Below are positions 1-8,160 of a stretch of DNA of 13,229 nt, piece after piece. The translations under genes and the position numbers were made by a program. This DNA is from Thermoflexibacter sp. (GTDB lineage: Bacteria; Bacteroidota; Bacteroidia; Cytophagales; Thermoflexibacteraceae): the NCBI GenBank assembly GCA_025455345.1, contig JALOMS010000049.1, forward strand, positions 1 to 13,229, given 5' to 3'. Position 1 is the first letter of the stretch. Each line of letters begins with the position of its first letter. The notes under the pieces were generated by a model. It was not told where the DNA came from. It searched no databases and saw nothing but the letters and a program-made list of their open reading frames with translations.

Positions 1-1761
1 ATCAAGAAGTTTTTGTATTCTGACCATGAAATATTTTTGAGGGAATTGATTTCCAATGCGATGGACGCAACCAAAAAAATAGAAAGTTTAGCCGCATTGG
101 GAGAGTACAAAGGGGAAGTTGGGGACACAAAAGTGAAAGTAAACCTAAATATAGAAGCAAAGACCATCACTGTTTCTGATAACGGGGTAGGAATGACGGC
201 AGAGGAAGTCAAAAAATACATTAATCAAATCGCTTTTTCAGGAGCTACTGATTTTATAGAGAAGTACAAAGATAAAAAAGAAGAAGTACAGCAACTTATT
301 GGCAAATTTGGACTTGGCTTTTACTCTGCGTTTATGGTAGCAGAAAAAGTGCAATTGGTAACTAAGTCATGGCAGGAAGAAACCCAAGCAGTAATGTGGA
401 CTTGCGATGGAAGTACAGAATTCGAACTTACGCCTTCGGTGCGCTCAGAAAGAGGGACTGATGTTATCTTGCACATAGCCCAAGATTCGGAAGAATTTTT
501 AGATAAATATAAAATAGAGAGCATATTAGAAAAGTATTGTAAATTTTTGCCATACGAGATAGAGTTCGGGGACAGAGTCATCAACAATACCAAACCTCTT
601 TGGACAAAAAATCCCACAGACATCAAAGACGAGGATTATTTAGCTTTCTATAAGGAACTGTATCCTATGTCCGAAGACCCTCTCTTTTGGATTCATTTGA
701 ATGTAGATTACCCGTTCAACCTCACCGGAGTCTTGTATTTCCCCAAAATTAAGAACGACCTTGCGGCACAGAAGAATAAAATACAACTGTATCAAAAACA
801 AGTATTTATCACTGATGAGGTCAAAGAAATCGTACCAGAGTTTTTGACTTTGTTGCATGGGGTAATAGATTCTCCCGATATTCCATTGAACGTTTCTCGT
901 AGTTTCCTACAAGCGGATAGCAATGTCAAGAAAATCAATTCGTACATTACTCGTAAGGTAGCAGATAAACTGCAAGAACTATTCAAAAATGACCGACCAA
1001 CTTATGAGTCCAAGTGGGAAAGTTTAGATGTATTTGTAAAATTTGGAATGATTACTGACGACAAGTTTTACGAAAAAGCAACACAATTTGTGCTTTTGGA
1101 AGATATTGATAACAAGAGATATACCTTTGAAGAATACAAAGATTTTATCAGTGCTAACCAAAAAGATAAAAATGAAAATATAGTTATTCTCTATACTACC
1201 GACGCTGAAAAACAAGATACCTTTATCCAATCTGCTAAAAAACGCTCATATAGTATATTAAAATTAGATAGGATTTTGGATAGTCATTTTATCAATACCA
1301 TTGAGCGGAAATTAGAGAAAACTACTTTGAAACGTATTGATTCTGAAACTATTGACAAGTTAATAGATAAGGGAGAAAATGCGACAATTGCGCTTACAGA
1401 CAGCGAGAAGGAAAAAATCATAGAAATTTTTAAAACAGCAAGCGGGAGAGCAGAAATAAGTGTGGAGCCTTTGCCAACTGACGAGCTACCCGTACTCATT
1501 ACTTTGCCTGAGTTCATGCGCCGTATGAGAGATATGGCAAAAATGGGTGGGGGTATGGATTATTTTGCCAATCTTCCCGAACAGTATAATATCGTAATCA
1601 ATGGCAACCATCAGCTTATTAACAAAATCTTGGCAGAGGAAAACGCAGATAATCAACAGAAAACAGCCAAACAATTGTTTGATTTAGTTCTTTTATCCCA
1701 AAATATGTTGAATGGACAGTCATTGACGGCATTTATCAATAGAAGTTTGGAAATGATATAA
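1..1761 (+). CDS. htpG: Molecular chaperone HtpG (Hsp90), 5' end missing
   Basis: This is the bacterial Hsp90, a cytosolic ATP-dependent chaperone dimer. The reading frame is open from base 1; the TTG at 13 is an internal Leu codon, not the start. Comparison from memory with E. coli HtpG suggests about 19 N-terminal residues lie outside the window. Numbering from the first visible codon: FLREL-ISNAMDA (12-23) holds the Glu used for ATP hydrolysis (E15) and the Mg-binding Asn (N19). DNGVGM (60-65) is the GHKL nucleotide-binding motif, GKFGLGFYS is the glycine-rich ATP lid, and RGTDVILH is the GTxxxLH-type motif. The middle domain follows, with PLNVSRSFLQ carrying the conserved Arg. The C-terminal dimerisation domain ends in SLEMI. 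The gene is full length apart from the cut 5' end and shows no frameshift. It converges on the HAD gene, with a bidirectional terminator between them. Identity is certain from the motifs. Confidence 0.97.
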   Translation: MKKFLYSDHEIFLRELISNAMDATKKIESLAALGEYKGEVGDTKVKVNLNIEAKTITVSDNGVGMTAEEVKKYINQIAFSGATDFIEKYKDKKEEVQQLIGKFGLGFYSAFMVAEKVQLVTKSWQEETQAVMWTCDGSTEFELTPSVRSERGTDVILHIAQDSEEFLDKYKIESILEKYCKFLPYEIEFGDRVINNTKPLWTKNPTDIKDEDYLAFYKELYPMSEDPLFWIHLNVDYPFNLTGVLYFPKIKNDLAAQKNKIQLYQKQVFITDEVKEIVPEFLTLLHGVIDSPDIPLNVSRSFLQADSNVKKINSYITRKVADKLQELFKNDRPTYESKWESLDVFVKFGMITDDKFYEKATQFVLLEDIDNKRYTFEEYKDFISANQKDKNENIVILYTTDAEKQDTFIQSAKKRSYSILKLDRILDSHFINTIERKLEKTTLKRIDSETIDKLIDKGENATIALTDSEKEKIIEIFKTASGRAEISVEPLPTDELPVLITLPEFMRRMRDMAKMGGGMDYFANLPEQYNIVINGNHQLINKILAEENADNQQKTAKQLFDLVLLSQNMLNGQSLTAFINRSLEMI

Positions 1762-1797
1762 CATTCTGTAAATAAGATTTTTAGAGATTTTTTTCTA

Positions 1798-1832
1798 AAA
1801 AGTACCAAACTTTTATAAAGTTTGGTACTTTT
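1798..1832. terminator. Perfect 16-bp palindromic terminator between htpG and the HAD gene
   Basis: The left arm AAAAGTACCAAACTTT (1798-1813) and right arm AAAGTTTGGTACTTTT (1817-1832) are exact reverse complements around a 3-base loop. T-runs end the hairpin on both strands: TTTT on plus, TTTTT on minus. It lies 36 bases after the htpG stop and about 60 bases beyond the HAD stop, so it can serve both convergent genes. The same palindrome core recurs at 5460-5494. An upstream 8-bp stem, 1778-1785 with 1794-1801, overlaps its left arm by four bases and could compete with it. Confidence 0.85.
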
Positions 1833-1890
1833 AAATACAAATTGGCGAATCATTCAACTCATCACTAACAACTATTTTACTCATCACTAC

Positions 1891-2556
1891 TTATTCTTCT
1901 ATGAGTTTTCTCAAATCATTAATAGAAATCTGCGTAAAATCATCTATCACCATGTCCGTAGTCGAAGCCAATTCTTGACGCGTATGACTGGTAGTAATGC
2001 CTATTACCTTCGTGCCTGCGGCTTTACCAGCCTGCGTCCCTGCCAAAGAATCCTCAAAAACAATACATTGAGAAGGCAACATTCCTAATGTTTGGGCAGT
2101 TTTAAGATAGATTTCAGGGTTAGGTTTTCCGTGTATGACATGACTATCATCTAATACGGCACTAAAAAAATGACCAATATGCAAGTAATCAAACACAAAA
2201 TCTACATTGACTCTTGGTGCGGAAGTACCTACTGCACAAGGGATTTGATGTTTTTTTAGTACATCTAATAAGTTGGTCAGTCCTTTGACTTCCTCTATAC
2301 TTTCTTTGAAAAATTGCCTATAGATAGCCTCCTTGTCCAATGCGTATTGGTAGATCACCTCCGCAGATACCTCTTCCCCAAAAATAGTTCTTAACCATTC
2401 TCTATTCATTCTCCCCCATACCTTTTGTTTGAGTTCGTCGTCTGTGAAAGTAAAATTATGCGCTACTAAAAACTTTTCTATGGCTTTTTTGTGATAGGGA
2501 TTGCTATCTACCAAGACTCCATCCATGTCAAAAATAACTGCAAATGCTGAATTCAT
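1891..2556 (-). CDS. HAD-superfamily hydrolase, beta-phosphoglucomutase-like
   Basis: This is a 221-residue cytosolic HAD enzyme of the beta-phosphoglucomutase/phosphatase type (IA subfamily). Motif I is FDMDGVLVDS, with nucleophile D10 and acid/base D12. A helical cap domain of about residues 20-85 follows. Motif II is VGTSAP (T111/S112), motif III is HGKPNPEIYL (K144), and motif IV is VFEDSLAG (E168, D169, S170). All catalytic positions are present and the length is normal for the family. The substrate cannot be told from sequence: beta-glucose-1-phosphate mutase and small sugar-phosphate phosphatases share this signature. It is transcribed divergently from the GH63-like gene, with 166 bases between their starts, which hints at sugar metabolism but proves nothing. 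The start chosen is the ATG just before the beta-strand leading into motif I. No convincing -7 promoter element was found upstream. Confidence 0.9.
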   Translation of the reverse strand: MNSAFAVIFDMDGVLVDSNPYHKKAIEKFLVAHNFTFTDDELKQKVWGRMNREWLRTIFGEEVSAEVIYQYALDKEAIYRQFFKESIEEVKGLTNLLDVLKKHQIPCAVGTSAPRVNVDFVFDYLHIGHFFSAVLDDSHVIHGKPNPEIYLKTAQTLGMLPSQCIVFEDSLAGTQAGKAAGTKVIGITTSHTRQELASTTDMVIDDFTQISINDLRKLIEE

Positions 2557-2650
2557 ATAAGCTAAGTAATTGATTTTTTATGATTTATAATATTTATACG
2601 TGTTTTTCTTATATTTTAAATAACCTAATCTCACAAAATTGTGTTAATAT

Positions 2651-2685
2651 TTTGGATTTTCTTTTAGTAAAATAAGCTATTTTTG
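2651..2685 (+). promoter_or_regulatory. Possible Bacteroidota-type promoter for the GH63-like gene
   Basis: TATTTTTG at 2678-2685 fits the TAnnTTTG -7 consensus, and TTTG at 2651-2654 could be the -33 element. The gap between the boxes is 23 bases, longer than the usual 19-21, so this is a moderate call. It would place the transcript start roughly 30 bases before the ATG at 2723. No other gene lies between it and the GH63-like gene. Confidence 0.4.
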
Positions 2686-2722
2686 GAAACTGTCTATTTA
2701 TACAATCTCTATCAATGCAAAA

Positions 2723-5404
2723 ATGATGAATCAAACTAATCCTGAAAAAGAAAGATTACATATCACTCCTAATAATACTGGATGGAAAAAATGGGGTCCT
2801 TACCTGTCTGAGCGTCAATGGGGTACGGTAAGAGAAGATTATAGCGAGCATGGTTATGCTTGGGGCTATTTGACACATGATATGTCCAGAAGCAAGGCGT
2901 ATCGTTGGGGAGAAGATGGGATAGCTGGGCTTTCTGATACCAAGCAAACTATTTGTTTTGCAGTATCTCTTTGGAATGGTAGAGATGCGATTATCAAAGA
3001 ACGTCTATTTGGTCTTAACAATGGAGAAGGCAATCATGGAGAAGATGTGAAAGAATATTACTACTACTTGGATTCTACCCCTACACATTCGTATATGAAA
3101 ATGCTTTATAAGTATCCACAAATGCCTTTTCCATACTCGAAAATTGTAGATGAAAATCATCGTCGCTCGCGCTTACAGCCTGAATATGAACTAATAGAAA
3201 CAGGGATATTTGACAATGATGAGTATTTTGATGTTTTTGTAGAATATGCCAAATCAAGCGAAGAAGATATTTTGATAAAAATTACTGCCCATAACCGTAG
3301 TAAAAAGAAAGCATTACTTCACCTCCTCCCAACGATTTGGTTTAGAAATACTTGGTCTTGGGGATATGAGAGTTGGGAGTGGAAATACAAGCCACAAATG
3401 TATGTGGAGAGCGGAGAAAATGCAATAGTTGTCAAGCATAAGAATATAGGTAATTTCAAACTTTACTATGAAGCTGATAAAAAATCAGATATGCAGATTC
3501 CTCCTGAAGTCATTTTTTGCGATAATGAAACCAATCCTCGCAGGCTTCCTCACTTGTCAAATATTAATTATACCAAAGCCTCTTATTTCAAAGATGGCAT
3601 TAATGACTATTTGATATTAGGAGATAAGAAAGCGGTAAATCCTGAATTGAAAGGGACAAAAGCAAGTATTCGTTATGCTTGTCATATAGAAGGTGGGCAA
3701 TCTACTACTATCAAATTGCGACTAAGCAATCGTGAAAATCATTCTCCATTTGGCAATTTCGATACTATTTTCCAAGATAGATACCAAGAAGCCAATCTTT
3801 TTTATGATGATTTGAATCATAATATTATTGATATTCATCTGAAGGAAACTTTGAGGCAAGCATACGCAGGAATGTTATGGAACAAACAATATTATTATTA
3901 CAATATCAATCAATGGCTCAAAGGCGACCCCGCCATGCCTCCCGTATCCAAAGAACGAGGTCATGGACGCAATAGTAAATGGAAACACCTTTATAATTCC
4001 AATCTTATTTCTATGCCCGACAAATGGGAATATCCTTGGTATGCGGCATGGGATTTGGCTTTCCATTGTGTGCCTTTGGCGCGTCTTGACCCGCACTTCG
4101 CCAAGCGTCAGTTAGTCCTAATGTTGCGGGAATACTACATGCACCCCAACGGTCAGTTGCCTGCTTACGAATGGCATTTTAGTGATGTAAATCCCCCCGT
4201 GCATGCTTGGGGCGCATGGAAGGTTTATTCTATTGAAAAACAGATGAATAACGGTAAAGGAGACACAGACTTCTTGGCAACTGTTTTCCATAAACTTTTG
4301 ATGAATTTTACTTGGTGGGTCAATCAGAAAGACGCTGAAGGTAACAATTTATTTGAAGGCGGCTTCTTAGGATTAGACAATATTGGAGTATTCGACCGCA
4401 GTAATACCCTACCTACGGGAGGGTACATGGAACAAGCAGACGGTACAAGTTGGATGGCAATGTATTGCCTCAATATGCTCCGAATTTCTTTGGAATTAGC
4501 ACAGGAAAAGCCTTATTATCAAGAATCTGCCTCTAAATTCTTTGAACATTTCCTCTCCATAGCCGCCGCTATGTTTACGATGGGTAAAGAAAATATGGAT
4601 TTGTGGGATGAGGAAGAAGAATTTTACTATGACATCTTACACCCACCTAATGGCATGAGCCATAGGCTCAAAGTTCGTTCTATTGTAGGGATTATCCCCT
4701 TGTTTGCCGTAGAGGTACTTACACCAGAGCTATTAGAAAAGCTACCAGATTTTACTCGTCGCTTGGAGTGGGTACTTAAGAATCGTCCAGAGTTGGCAAG
4801 TTTGGTTTCACGTTGGTACGAATTAGGACGTGGGGAAAGTAGGTTATTGTCTTTGCTGAGGATTCACAGAATGAAGTGTGTTTTGAGGAGAATGTTAGAC
4901 GAAACAGAGTTTTTGTCCGATTATGGTGTTCGTTCTCTATCCAAATACCATTTAGAAAAACCTTATCAGTATTTTGCCAATGGTCGTACCTATTCCGTCA
5001 GCTATCTGCCCGGAGAATCTGATTCCTCCATGTTTGGTGGAAATTCCAATTGGCGAGGTCCTATTTGGATACCCATCAATTATCTGATTATCGAATCTCT
5101 TTACAAGTTCCATGAGTATTATGGAGATATGCAAAAATTTGAGTACCCGACAGGTTCAGGAAAAATGCTCACACTCAAAGAAATAGCTCAAATGCTAACC
5201 GACAGATTGACCAAGCTATTTATTCCCAATGAGCAAGACAAGCGAGTCGTATTCGGCGAGTACGAAAAAATGCAGACAGACCCTCATTTTAAAAATTACC
5301 TATTATTCTATGAGTATTTTCATGGTGATTCTGGCAAAGGCTTGGGTGCGGCACACCAAACAGGTTGGACAGGGCTAATCGCTTCTTTGATAGAAGGATA
5401 TTAA
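2723..5404 (+). CDS. GH63-like glycoside hydrolase (glucosidase / MGH1-like)
   Basis: This 893-residue protein resembles the large bacterial GH63-like enzymes, relatives of processing alpha-glucosidase I, E. coli YgjK and mannosylglycerate hydrolase. The first ~380 residues form a beta-rich N-terminal domain (WKKWGPYLSERQWGTVREDY near the start). An (alpha/alpha)6-barrel follows. WYAAWDLAFH places the likely general acid at D444. HPNGQLPAYEWHFSD holds conserved E483. NWRGPIWIPINYL (776-788) is a hallmark barrel motif. By analogy with YgjK, whose base lies near the C-terminus, E864 in FYEYFHGDSGKG is the best candidate base; this is inference. No signal peptide is visible, so it probably acts in the cytoplasm on imported or endogenous oligosaccharides. 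Substrate is unknown: alpha-glucosides, mannosylglycerate and glucosylglycerate are all possible. It starts at the first of two adjacent ATGs. It stands alone as a transcription unit ending at the palindrome 5460-5494. Confidence 0.82.
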   Translation: MMNQTNPEKERLHITPNNTGWKKWGPYLSERQWGTVREDYSEHGYAWGYLTHDMSRSKAYRWGEDGIAGLSDTKQTICFAVSLWNGRDAIIKERLFGLNNGEGNHGEDVKEYYYYLDSTPTHSYMKMLYKYPQMPFPYSKIVDENHRRSRLQPEYELIETGIFDNDEYFDVFVEYAKSSEEDILIKITAHNRSKKKALLHLLPTIWFRNTWSWGYESWEWKYKPQMYVESGENAIVVKHKNIGNFKLYYEADKKSDMQIPPEVIFCDNETNPRRLPHLSNINYTKASYFKDGINDYLILGDKKAVNPELKGTKASIRYACHIEGGQSTTIKLRLSNRENHSPFGNFDTIFQDRYQEANLFYDDLNHNIIDIHLKETLRQAYAGMLWNKQYYYYNINQWLKGDPAMPPVSKERGHGRNSKWKHLYNSNLISMPDKWEYPWYAAWDLAFHCVPLARLDPHFAKRQLVLMLREYYMHPNGQLPAYEWHFSDVNPPVHAWGAWKVYSIEKQMNNGKGDTDFLATVFHKLLMNFTWWVNQKDAEGNNLFEGGFLGLDNIGVFDRSNTLPTGGYMEQADGTSWMAMYCLNMLRISLELAQEKPYYQESASKFFEHFLSIAAAMFTMGKENMDLWDEEEEFYYDILHPPNGMSHRLKVRSIVGIIPLFAVEVLTPELLEKLPDFTRRLEWVLKNRPELASLVSRWYELGRGESRLLSLLRIHRMKCVLRRMLDETEFLSDYGVRSLSKYHLEKPYQYFANGRTYSVSYLPGESDSSMFGGNSNWRGPIWIPINYLIIESLYKFHEYYGDMQKFEYPTGSGKMLTLKEIAQMLTDRLTKLFIPNEQDKRVVFGEYEKMQTDPHFKNYLLFYEYFHGDSGKGLGAAHQTGWTGLIASLIEGY

Positions 5405-5459
5405 AAAAATAACTCCTATTTTTATTTATTGTATAAGGCTGTCCGAAAGGTAAATCTGA

Positions 5460-5494
5460 AAAAGTACCAAACCTTGTCAAAGTTTGGTACTTTT
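5460..5494. terminator. Palindromic terminator, second copy, between GH63-like and GNAT genes
   Basis: AAAAGTACCAAAC (5460-5472) pairs exactly with GTTTGGTACTTTT (5482-5494), giving a 13-bp stem around a 9-base loop in which two more A-T pairs could form. It carries the same core as the hairpin at 1798-1832, with changes only in the loop-proximal part. It sits 56 bases after the GH63-like stop and 22 bases beyond the GNAT stop, so it can terminate both convergent genes. A T-run closes each strand: TTTT on plus, and TTTTT followed by C on minus. Confidence 0.8.
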
Positions 5495-5515
5495 CAAATA
5501 GTCCTACCTTTAATT

Positions 5516-6052
5516 TTACTGATAGAATATTTCTCTTGTCAGTTGCCAATAAACCAGCTCATTATCTCGCTTCATTTCTTTAAAATTATTTTTTAACAAT
5601 ACCCCATGCGAAGCATGATTGCCCAAATGAACCGTAGCTAATACTGATTTTAAATCAAGATTACAAGCAAATGCCCAATCTAATATTAACCTAAGAGCTT
5701 CAGAAGCAAAACCTTGTCTTTGAAAACGCTTATCTATGTGATAGCCCGTAATCGCCTGCCCATTCTCGTCTGGAGGGCTGATTCCGACTCCTCCAATAAT
5801 GACGTTTTTTTCCAAATGAATTATCTGCCAAGCCGTAAGCCATAAATAATTCTCTGGGGCTTCTTTTACTTTGGGTAGCCAATAATTTTTCAATGCGTCG
5901 TCAATTTCGCCTTGATAATCAGCATCTATTTCAGGAGCAAGATGAGCTACCTCCAAAGATTGTTCTAATAATAGCCAATCTTCAGCCCATAATAGTAACT
6001 GCTTGTAAGTAAGCGGGATTATTTTGATTCTTTCTGAAAATAAAGTAAACAT
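5516..6052 (-). CDS. GNAT-family N-acetyltransferase (RimJ/RimL-like)
   Basis: This is a 178-residue acetyl-CoA-dependent acetyltransferase of the Acetyltransf_3/RimJ-RimL type. The N-terminus SERIKIIPLTYKQL is the usual first strand and helix. FQRQGFASEAL (110-120) is the R/Q-x-x-G-x-A acetyl-CoA pyrophosphate-binding loop. HLGNHASHGVLLKNNF (142-157) is the family's N-x-x-S...K-x-x-F segment. Substrate is unknown; members acetylate protein N-termini, amino acids or antibiotics. The frame also has an ATG at 6109, but the extra 19 residues (YYFFIKHLF-like) are not family-like and overlap a small hairpin, so I take the ATG at 6052. No Shine-Dalgarno is visible. The gene is single and converges on the GH63-like gene. 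Confidence 0.85.
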   Translation of the reverse strand: MFTLFSERIKIIPLTYKQLLLWAEDWLLLEQSLEVAHLAPEIDADYQGEIDDALKNYWLPKVKEAPENYLWLTAWQIIHLEKNVIIGGVGISPPDENGQAITGYHIDKRFQRQGFASEALRLILDWAFACNLDLKSVLATVHLGNHASHGVLLKNNFKEMKRDNELVYWQLTREIFYQ

Positions 6053-6227
6053 GGATATAAATAAATGTTTGATGAAAAAATAATAAAAAGTAACTCCAAT
6101 GTTTGGCATTGGAAAAACACAAATGCAAGCACTTTATAGGCTCGCTCATCAAACAATAATAGGCAGTTGGTTTTTTGCCTGAATAATAAGAATAGTCAGA
6201 GGCGTTATGTTTAAAATTTTAACAAGG

Positions 6228-6235
6228 CAAAGGTA
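6228..6235 (-). promoter_or_regulatory. Possible -7 promoter element for the GNAT gene
   Basis: Read on the minus strand this is TACCTTTG, an exact match to TAnnTTTG. I found no TTG at the expected -33 distance, so only the half-site supports it. It would give a leader of about 170 bases before the start at 6052. Confidence 0.3.
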
Positions 6236-6448
6236 AAAAAAATAAGAAAAAAAGCATAAATATATCACATAATTATCTTTTATACTCAAAACATCAAAGA
6301 CATACAAAAGATATTAGCAAATTAATTGTTTAGTAATCAGTTTATTAAAAAAATTTAGGCTACATATTTTTCTTCTATGAGTTTCATGTTTTTCATAAAT
6401 TGCTAAAAAACATTGTTTTAACTATTTTTCTTCTTCTAAATAAAGATA

Positions 6449-6456
6449 TATATTTG
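6449..6456 (+). promoter_or_regulatory. Possible -7 promoter element for the adenylyl cyclase gene
   Basis: TATATTTG exactly matches TAnnTTTG. No TTG occurs at the right distance upstream; the nearest is at 6413, about 33 bases away. If real, the transcript would start about 15 bases before the ATG, leaving a very short leader with AAGG immediately before the start. Confidence 0.35.
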
Positions 6457-6477
6457 AGCAGAAAAAAATAACAAGGT

Positions 6478-8160
6478 ATGAACAAAAATTTACCACTTCA
6501 CTTTTGGCTTTTCATTTTTTCATTTATTTGCCTTGCTTTTCAATTAGAGACCCAACAACTAAGCGAAAAAGTAAAGAAACTTAATGAAGAATTTAATCAA
6601 TCTGTTAAATCTAATAATTCCCTTTTAGCCAGTCAGTTATCTATCCAATTGGCAGATACATATATCGAGATGGAACAGATAAACAACGCAGAAAAATTCT
6701 ATAAAAATGCAATTGTGTATGCGGAGAAATCTAAGGACAAGAATGCGATTGCCATCGCTTATGAGAAGGAAGGAGATTTTTTACTCCCCAATATTTCCTT
6801 TGCCAAAAAAGTTAAAAATTATCAAAAAGCGCATCAATTATTCCAAGATACTCAGAATGACTTAGGTACGGCTTCCTCCTCAAAAAAATTAGCAAAGGTT
6901 TTTTTTGAAGCAAAGCAATACCAAAATATGCTTCCGTACAGTGAAAAACTATTGAAAGATACCCTAAGATTCAAACTAAGTAGTTTTGAGCAGTTATCTC
7001 ATTGTAAGGCAGTGATAGTAGCCAATATGAAATTAGCCAAGTTAGAGGAAGTAAAAAAATACTTGGATTATTGGAAAGGCATTAGCAAGCAAGGACTTAA
7101 CAGCAAAGAATATAATCCAGATACAGATTTTGAAGAGGAAACCTTAAAAAAGGAATTTGACGAGAACTTATCTAAAACGAGTAAAGAAATCCAACAGCTT
7201 GTTTATCAAGAACAAGCCTTTATTAATGCAAGTTCTGATGCTTTAAAGAAAATAGAGAAAAATACGAAAAAAGACCTTACAGAATTAGAGCAAAAAGAAG
7301 TAGAAGCAAGATGGCAAAAAGATATTATTTCTAAACAACAAGAGATTGTTAAATTAGAAGAAGAAAAAAACCAGCAGTTGTATTTGGGAATCATTGCGAG
7401 CCTGATAGCAGTGGGTATTTCTATTATTGCATTGATAGGAAGGCAGTTAGCCAATAGAAAGTTGGCAAAAAAAAATGCAGAAATACAAGAGCAGAAGGCA
7501 ATCATAGAGGCAGAAAAGAAGAAAGCAGAAACACTTTTGCTGAATATCTTGCCCAAAGAAGTAGCAGAGGAACTCAAAGAAAAAGGATTTGCAGAGCCAC
7601 GATATTATGAAACTGTAACGGTATTGTTTACTGATTTCAAAGGATTTACTCAAGTTGCCGAAAAGCTTCAACCTCAAGAAATCGTAGAAATGCTGAATTT
7701 CTTTTTCCAAAAGTTTGACGAAATCGCCGCCAAACATAACTTAGAAAAAATAAAAACAATAGGCGACGCTTATATGTGTGCGGGAGGAATTCCTAACGGC
7801 AACAGTACCAATCCCATAGATACGGTCAAGGCAGGGTTGGAAATGCAAGAGTTTATGCGTCAATGGAATCTTGAGAGATTGGTCAAAGGCGAACTTACCT
7901 TTGAGTTGCGTTTAGGCATTAATACGGGGTCGTTGGTTGCGGGGGTAATTGGGCGTAACAAGTTTGCATACGATATCTGGGGAGATACAGTAAATCTTGC
8001 AAGTCGCATGGAATCAAGCGGAGAAGTAGGGAAAGTGAATATCTCTGGAGCTACTTATGAGTGGGTAAGAGACCAATTTGACTGTATTTATCGCGGCAAA
8101 GTCGCTGCCAAGCATAAAGGAGAAGTTGATATGTATTTTGTTGAGAAAGAAAAAGGTTAA
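6478..8160 (+). CDS. Membrane-anchored class III adenylyl cyclase with TPR-like sensor region
   Basis: This 560-residue protein would make cAMP from ATP on the inner face of the membrane. A hydrophobic N-terminal segment (about 5-22) looks like a signal peptide or anchor. Residues ~30-200 are helical, TPR-like repeats (for example LADTYIEMEQINNAEKFYKN). A coiled coil runs over ~240-300 and one transmembrane helix spans ~302-322. The linker helix (LLLNILPKEVAEEL) is typical of cyclase transducer elements. In the catalytic domain, FTDFKGFT holds metal ligand D386, KTIGDAY holds K426 and metal ligand D430, YDIWGD holds D499, and NLASR holds N506 and R510. The K426/D499 pair is the known ATP-selecting combination, so adenylyl rather than guanylyl activity is expected. 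All catalytic residues are present, so it should be active, presumably as a dimer. The TPR region is predicted to be periplasmic and may sense a ligand or partner. Its stop overlaps that of the next, convergent gene. Confidence 0.9.
   Translation: MNKNLPLHFWLFIFSFICLAFQLETQQLSEKVKKLNEEFNQSVKSNNSLLASQLSIQLADTYIEMEQINNAEKFYKNAIVYAEKSKDKNAIAIAYEKEGDFLLPNISFAKKVKNYQKAHQLFQDTQNDLGTASSSKKLAKVFFEAKQYQNMLPYSEKLLKDTLRFKLSSFEQLSHCKAVIVANMKLAKLEEVKKYLDYWKGISKQGLNSKEYNPDTDFEEETLKKEFDENLSKTSKEIQQLVYQEQAFINASSDALKKIEKNTKKDLTELEQKEVEARWQKDIISKQQEIVKLEEEKNQQLYLGIIASLIAVGISIIALIGRQLANRKLAKKNAEIQEQKAIIEAEKKKAETLLLNILPKEVAEELKEKGFAEPRYYETVTVLFTDFKGFTQVAEKLQPQEIVEMLNFFFQKFDEIAAKHNLEKIKTIGDAYMCAGGIPNGNSTNPIDTVKAGLEMQEFMRQWNLERLVKGELTFELRLGINTGSLVAGVIGRNKFAYDIWGDTVNLASRMESSGEVGKVNISGATYEWVRDQFDCIYRGKVAAKHKGEVDMYFVEKEKG

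Larger units (their letters stand above)
6053..6477. other. AT-rich divergent intergenic region between GNAT and cyclase genes
   Basis: At 425 bases this is the longest gene-free stretch in the window. It holds candidate -7 elements in both directions (6228-6235 minus, 6449-6456 plus). Two small inverted repeats lie on the GNAT side: CCAATG/CATTGG near 6092-6108, and AGGCA/TGCCT at 6161-6180. The latter would be in the GNAT 5' leader if transcription starts near 6222. The block 6240-6470 is nearly all A and T without a convincing ORF or RNA gene. Confidence 0.5.

Noticed and set aside
13..15. TTG as the start of htpG
   Set aside because: The frame is open to base 1 and the preceding codons (IKKF) match the conserved HtpG N-terminus, so the real start lies outside the window.
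1822..2088. 88-residue plus-strand ORF
   Set aside because: It lies antisense to the HAD gene, starts inside the terminator hairpin, and its protein has no family-like pattern.
6107..6109. Upstream ATG as the GNAT start
   Set aside because: It adds 19 hydrophobic/aromatic residues not expected at the start of this family and overlaps a small inverted repeat; the ATG at 6052 fits the family N-terminus.
1894..6384. 15-base repeat TTCTTCTATGAGTTT at 1894-1908 and 6370-6384
   Set aside because: One copy encodes the last residues of the HAD protein and the other lies in AT-rich spacer. There is no flanking similarity, so it is probably chance.
7206..7737. Two minus-strand ORFs of 123 and 96 residues
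   Set aside because: They are antisense to the cyclase gene; their Phe/Ser/Cys-rich composition is what results from reading Lys/Glu-rich coding sequence backwards.
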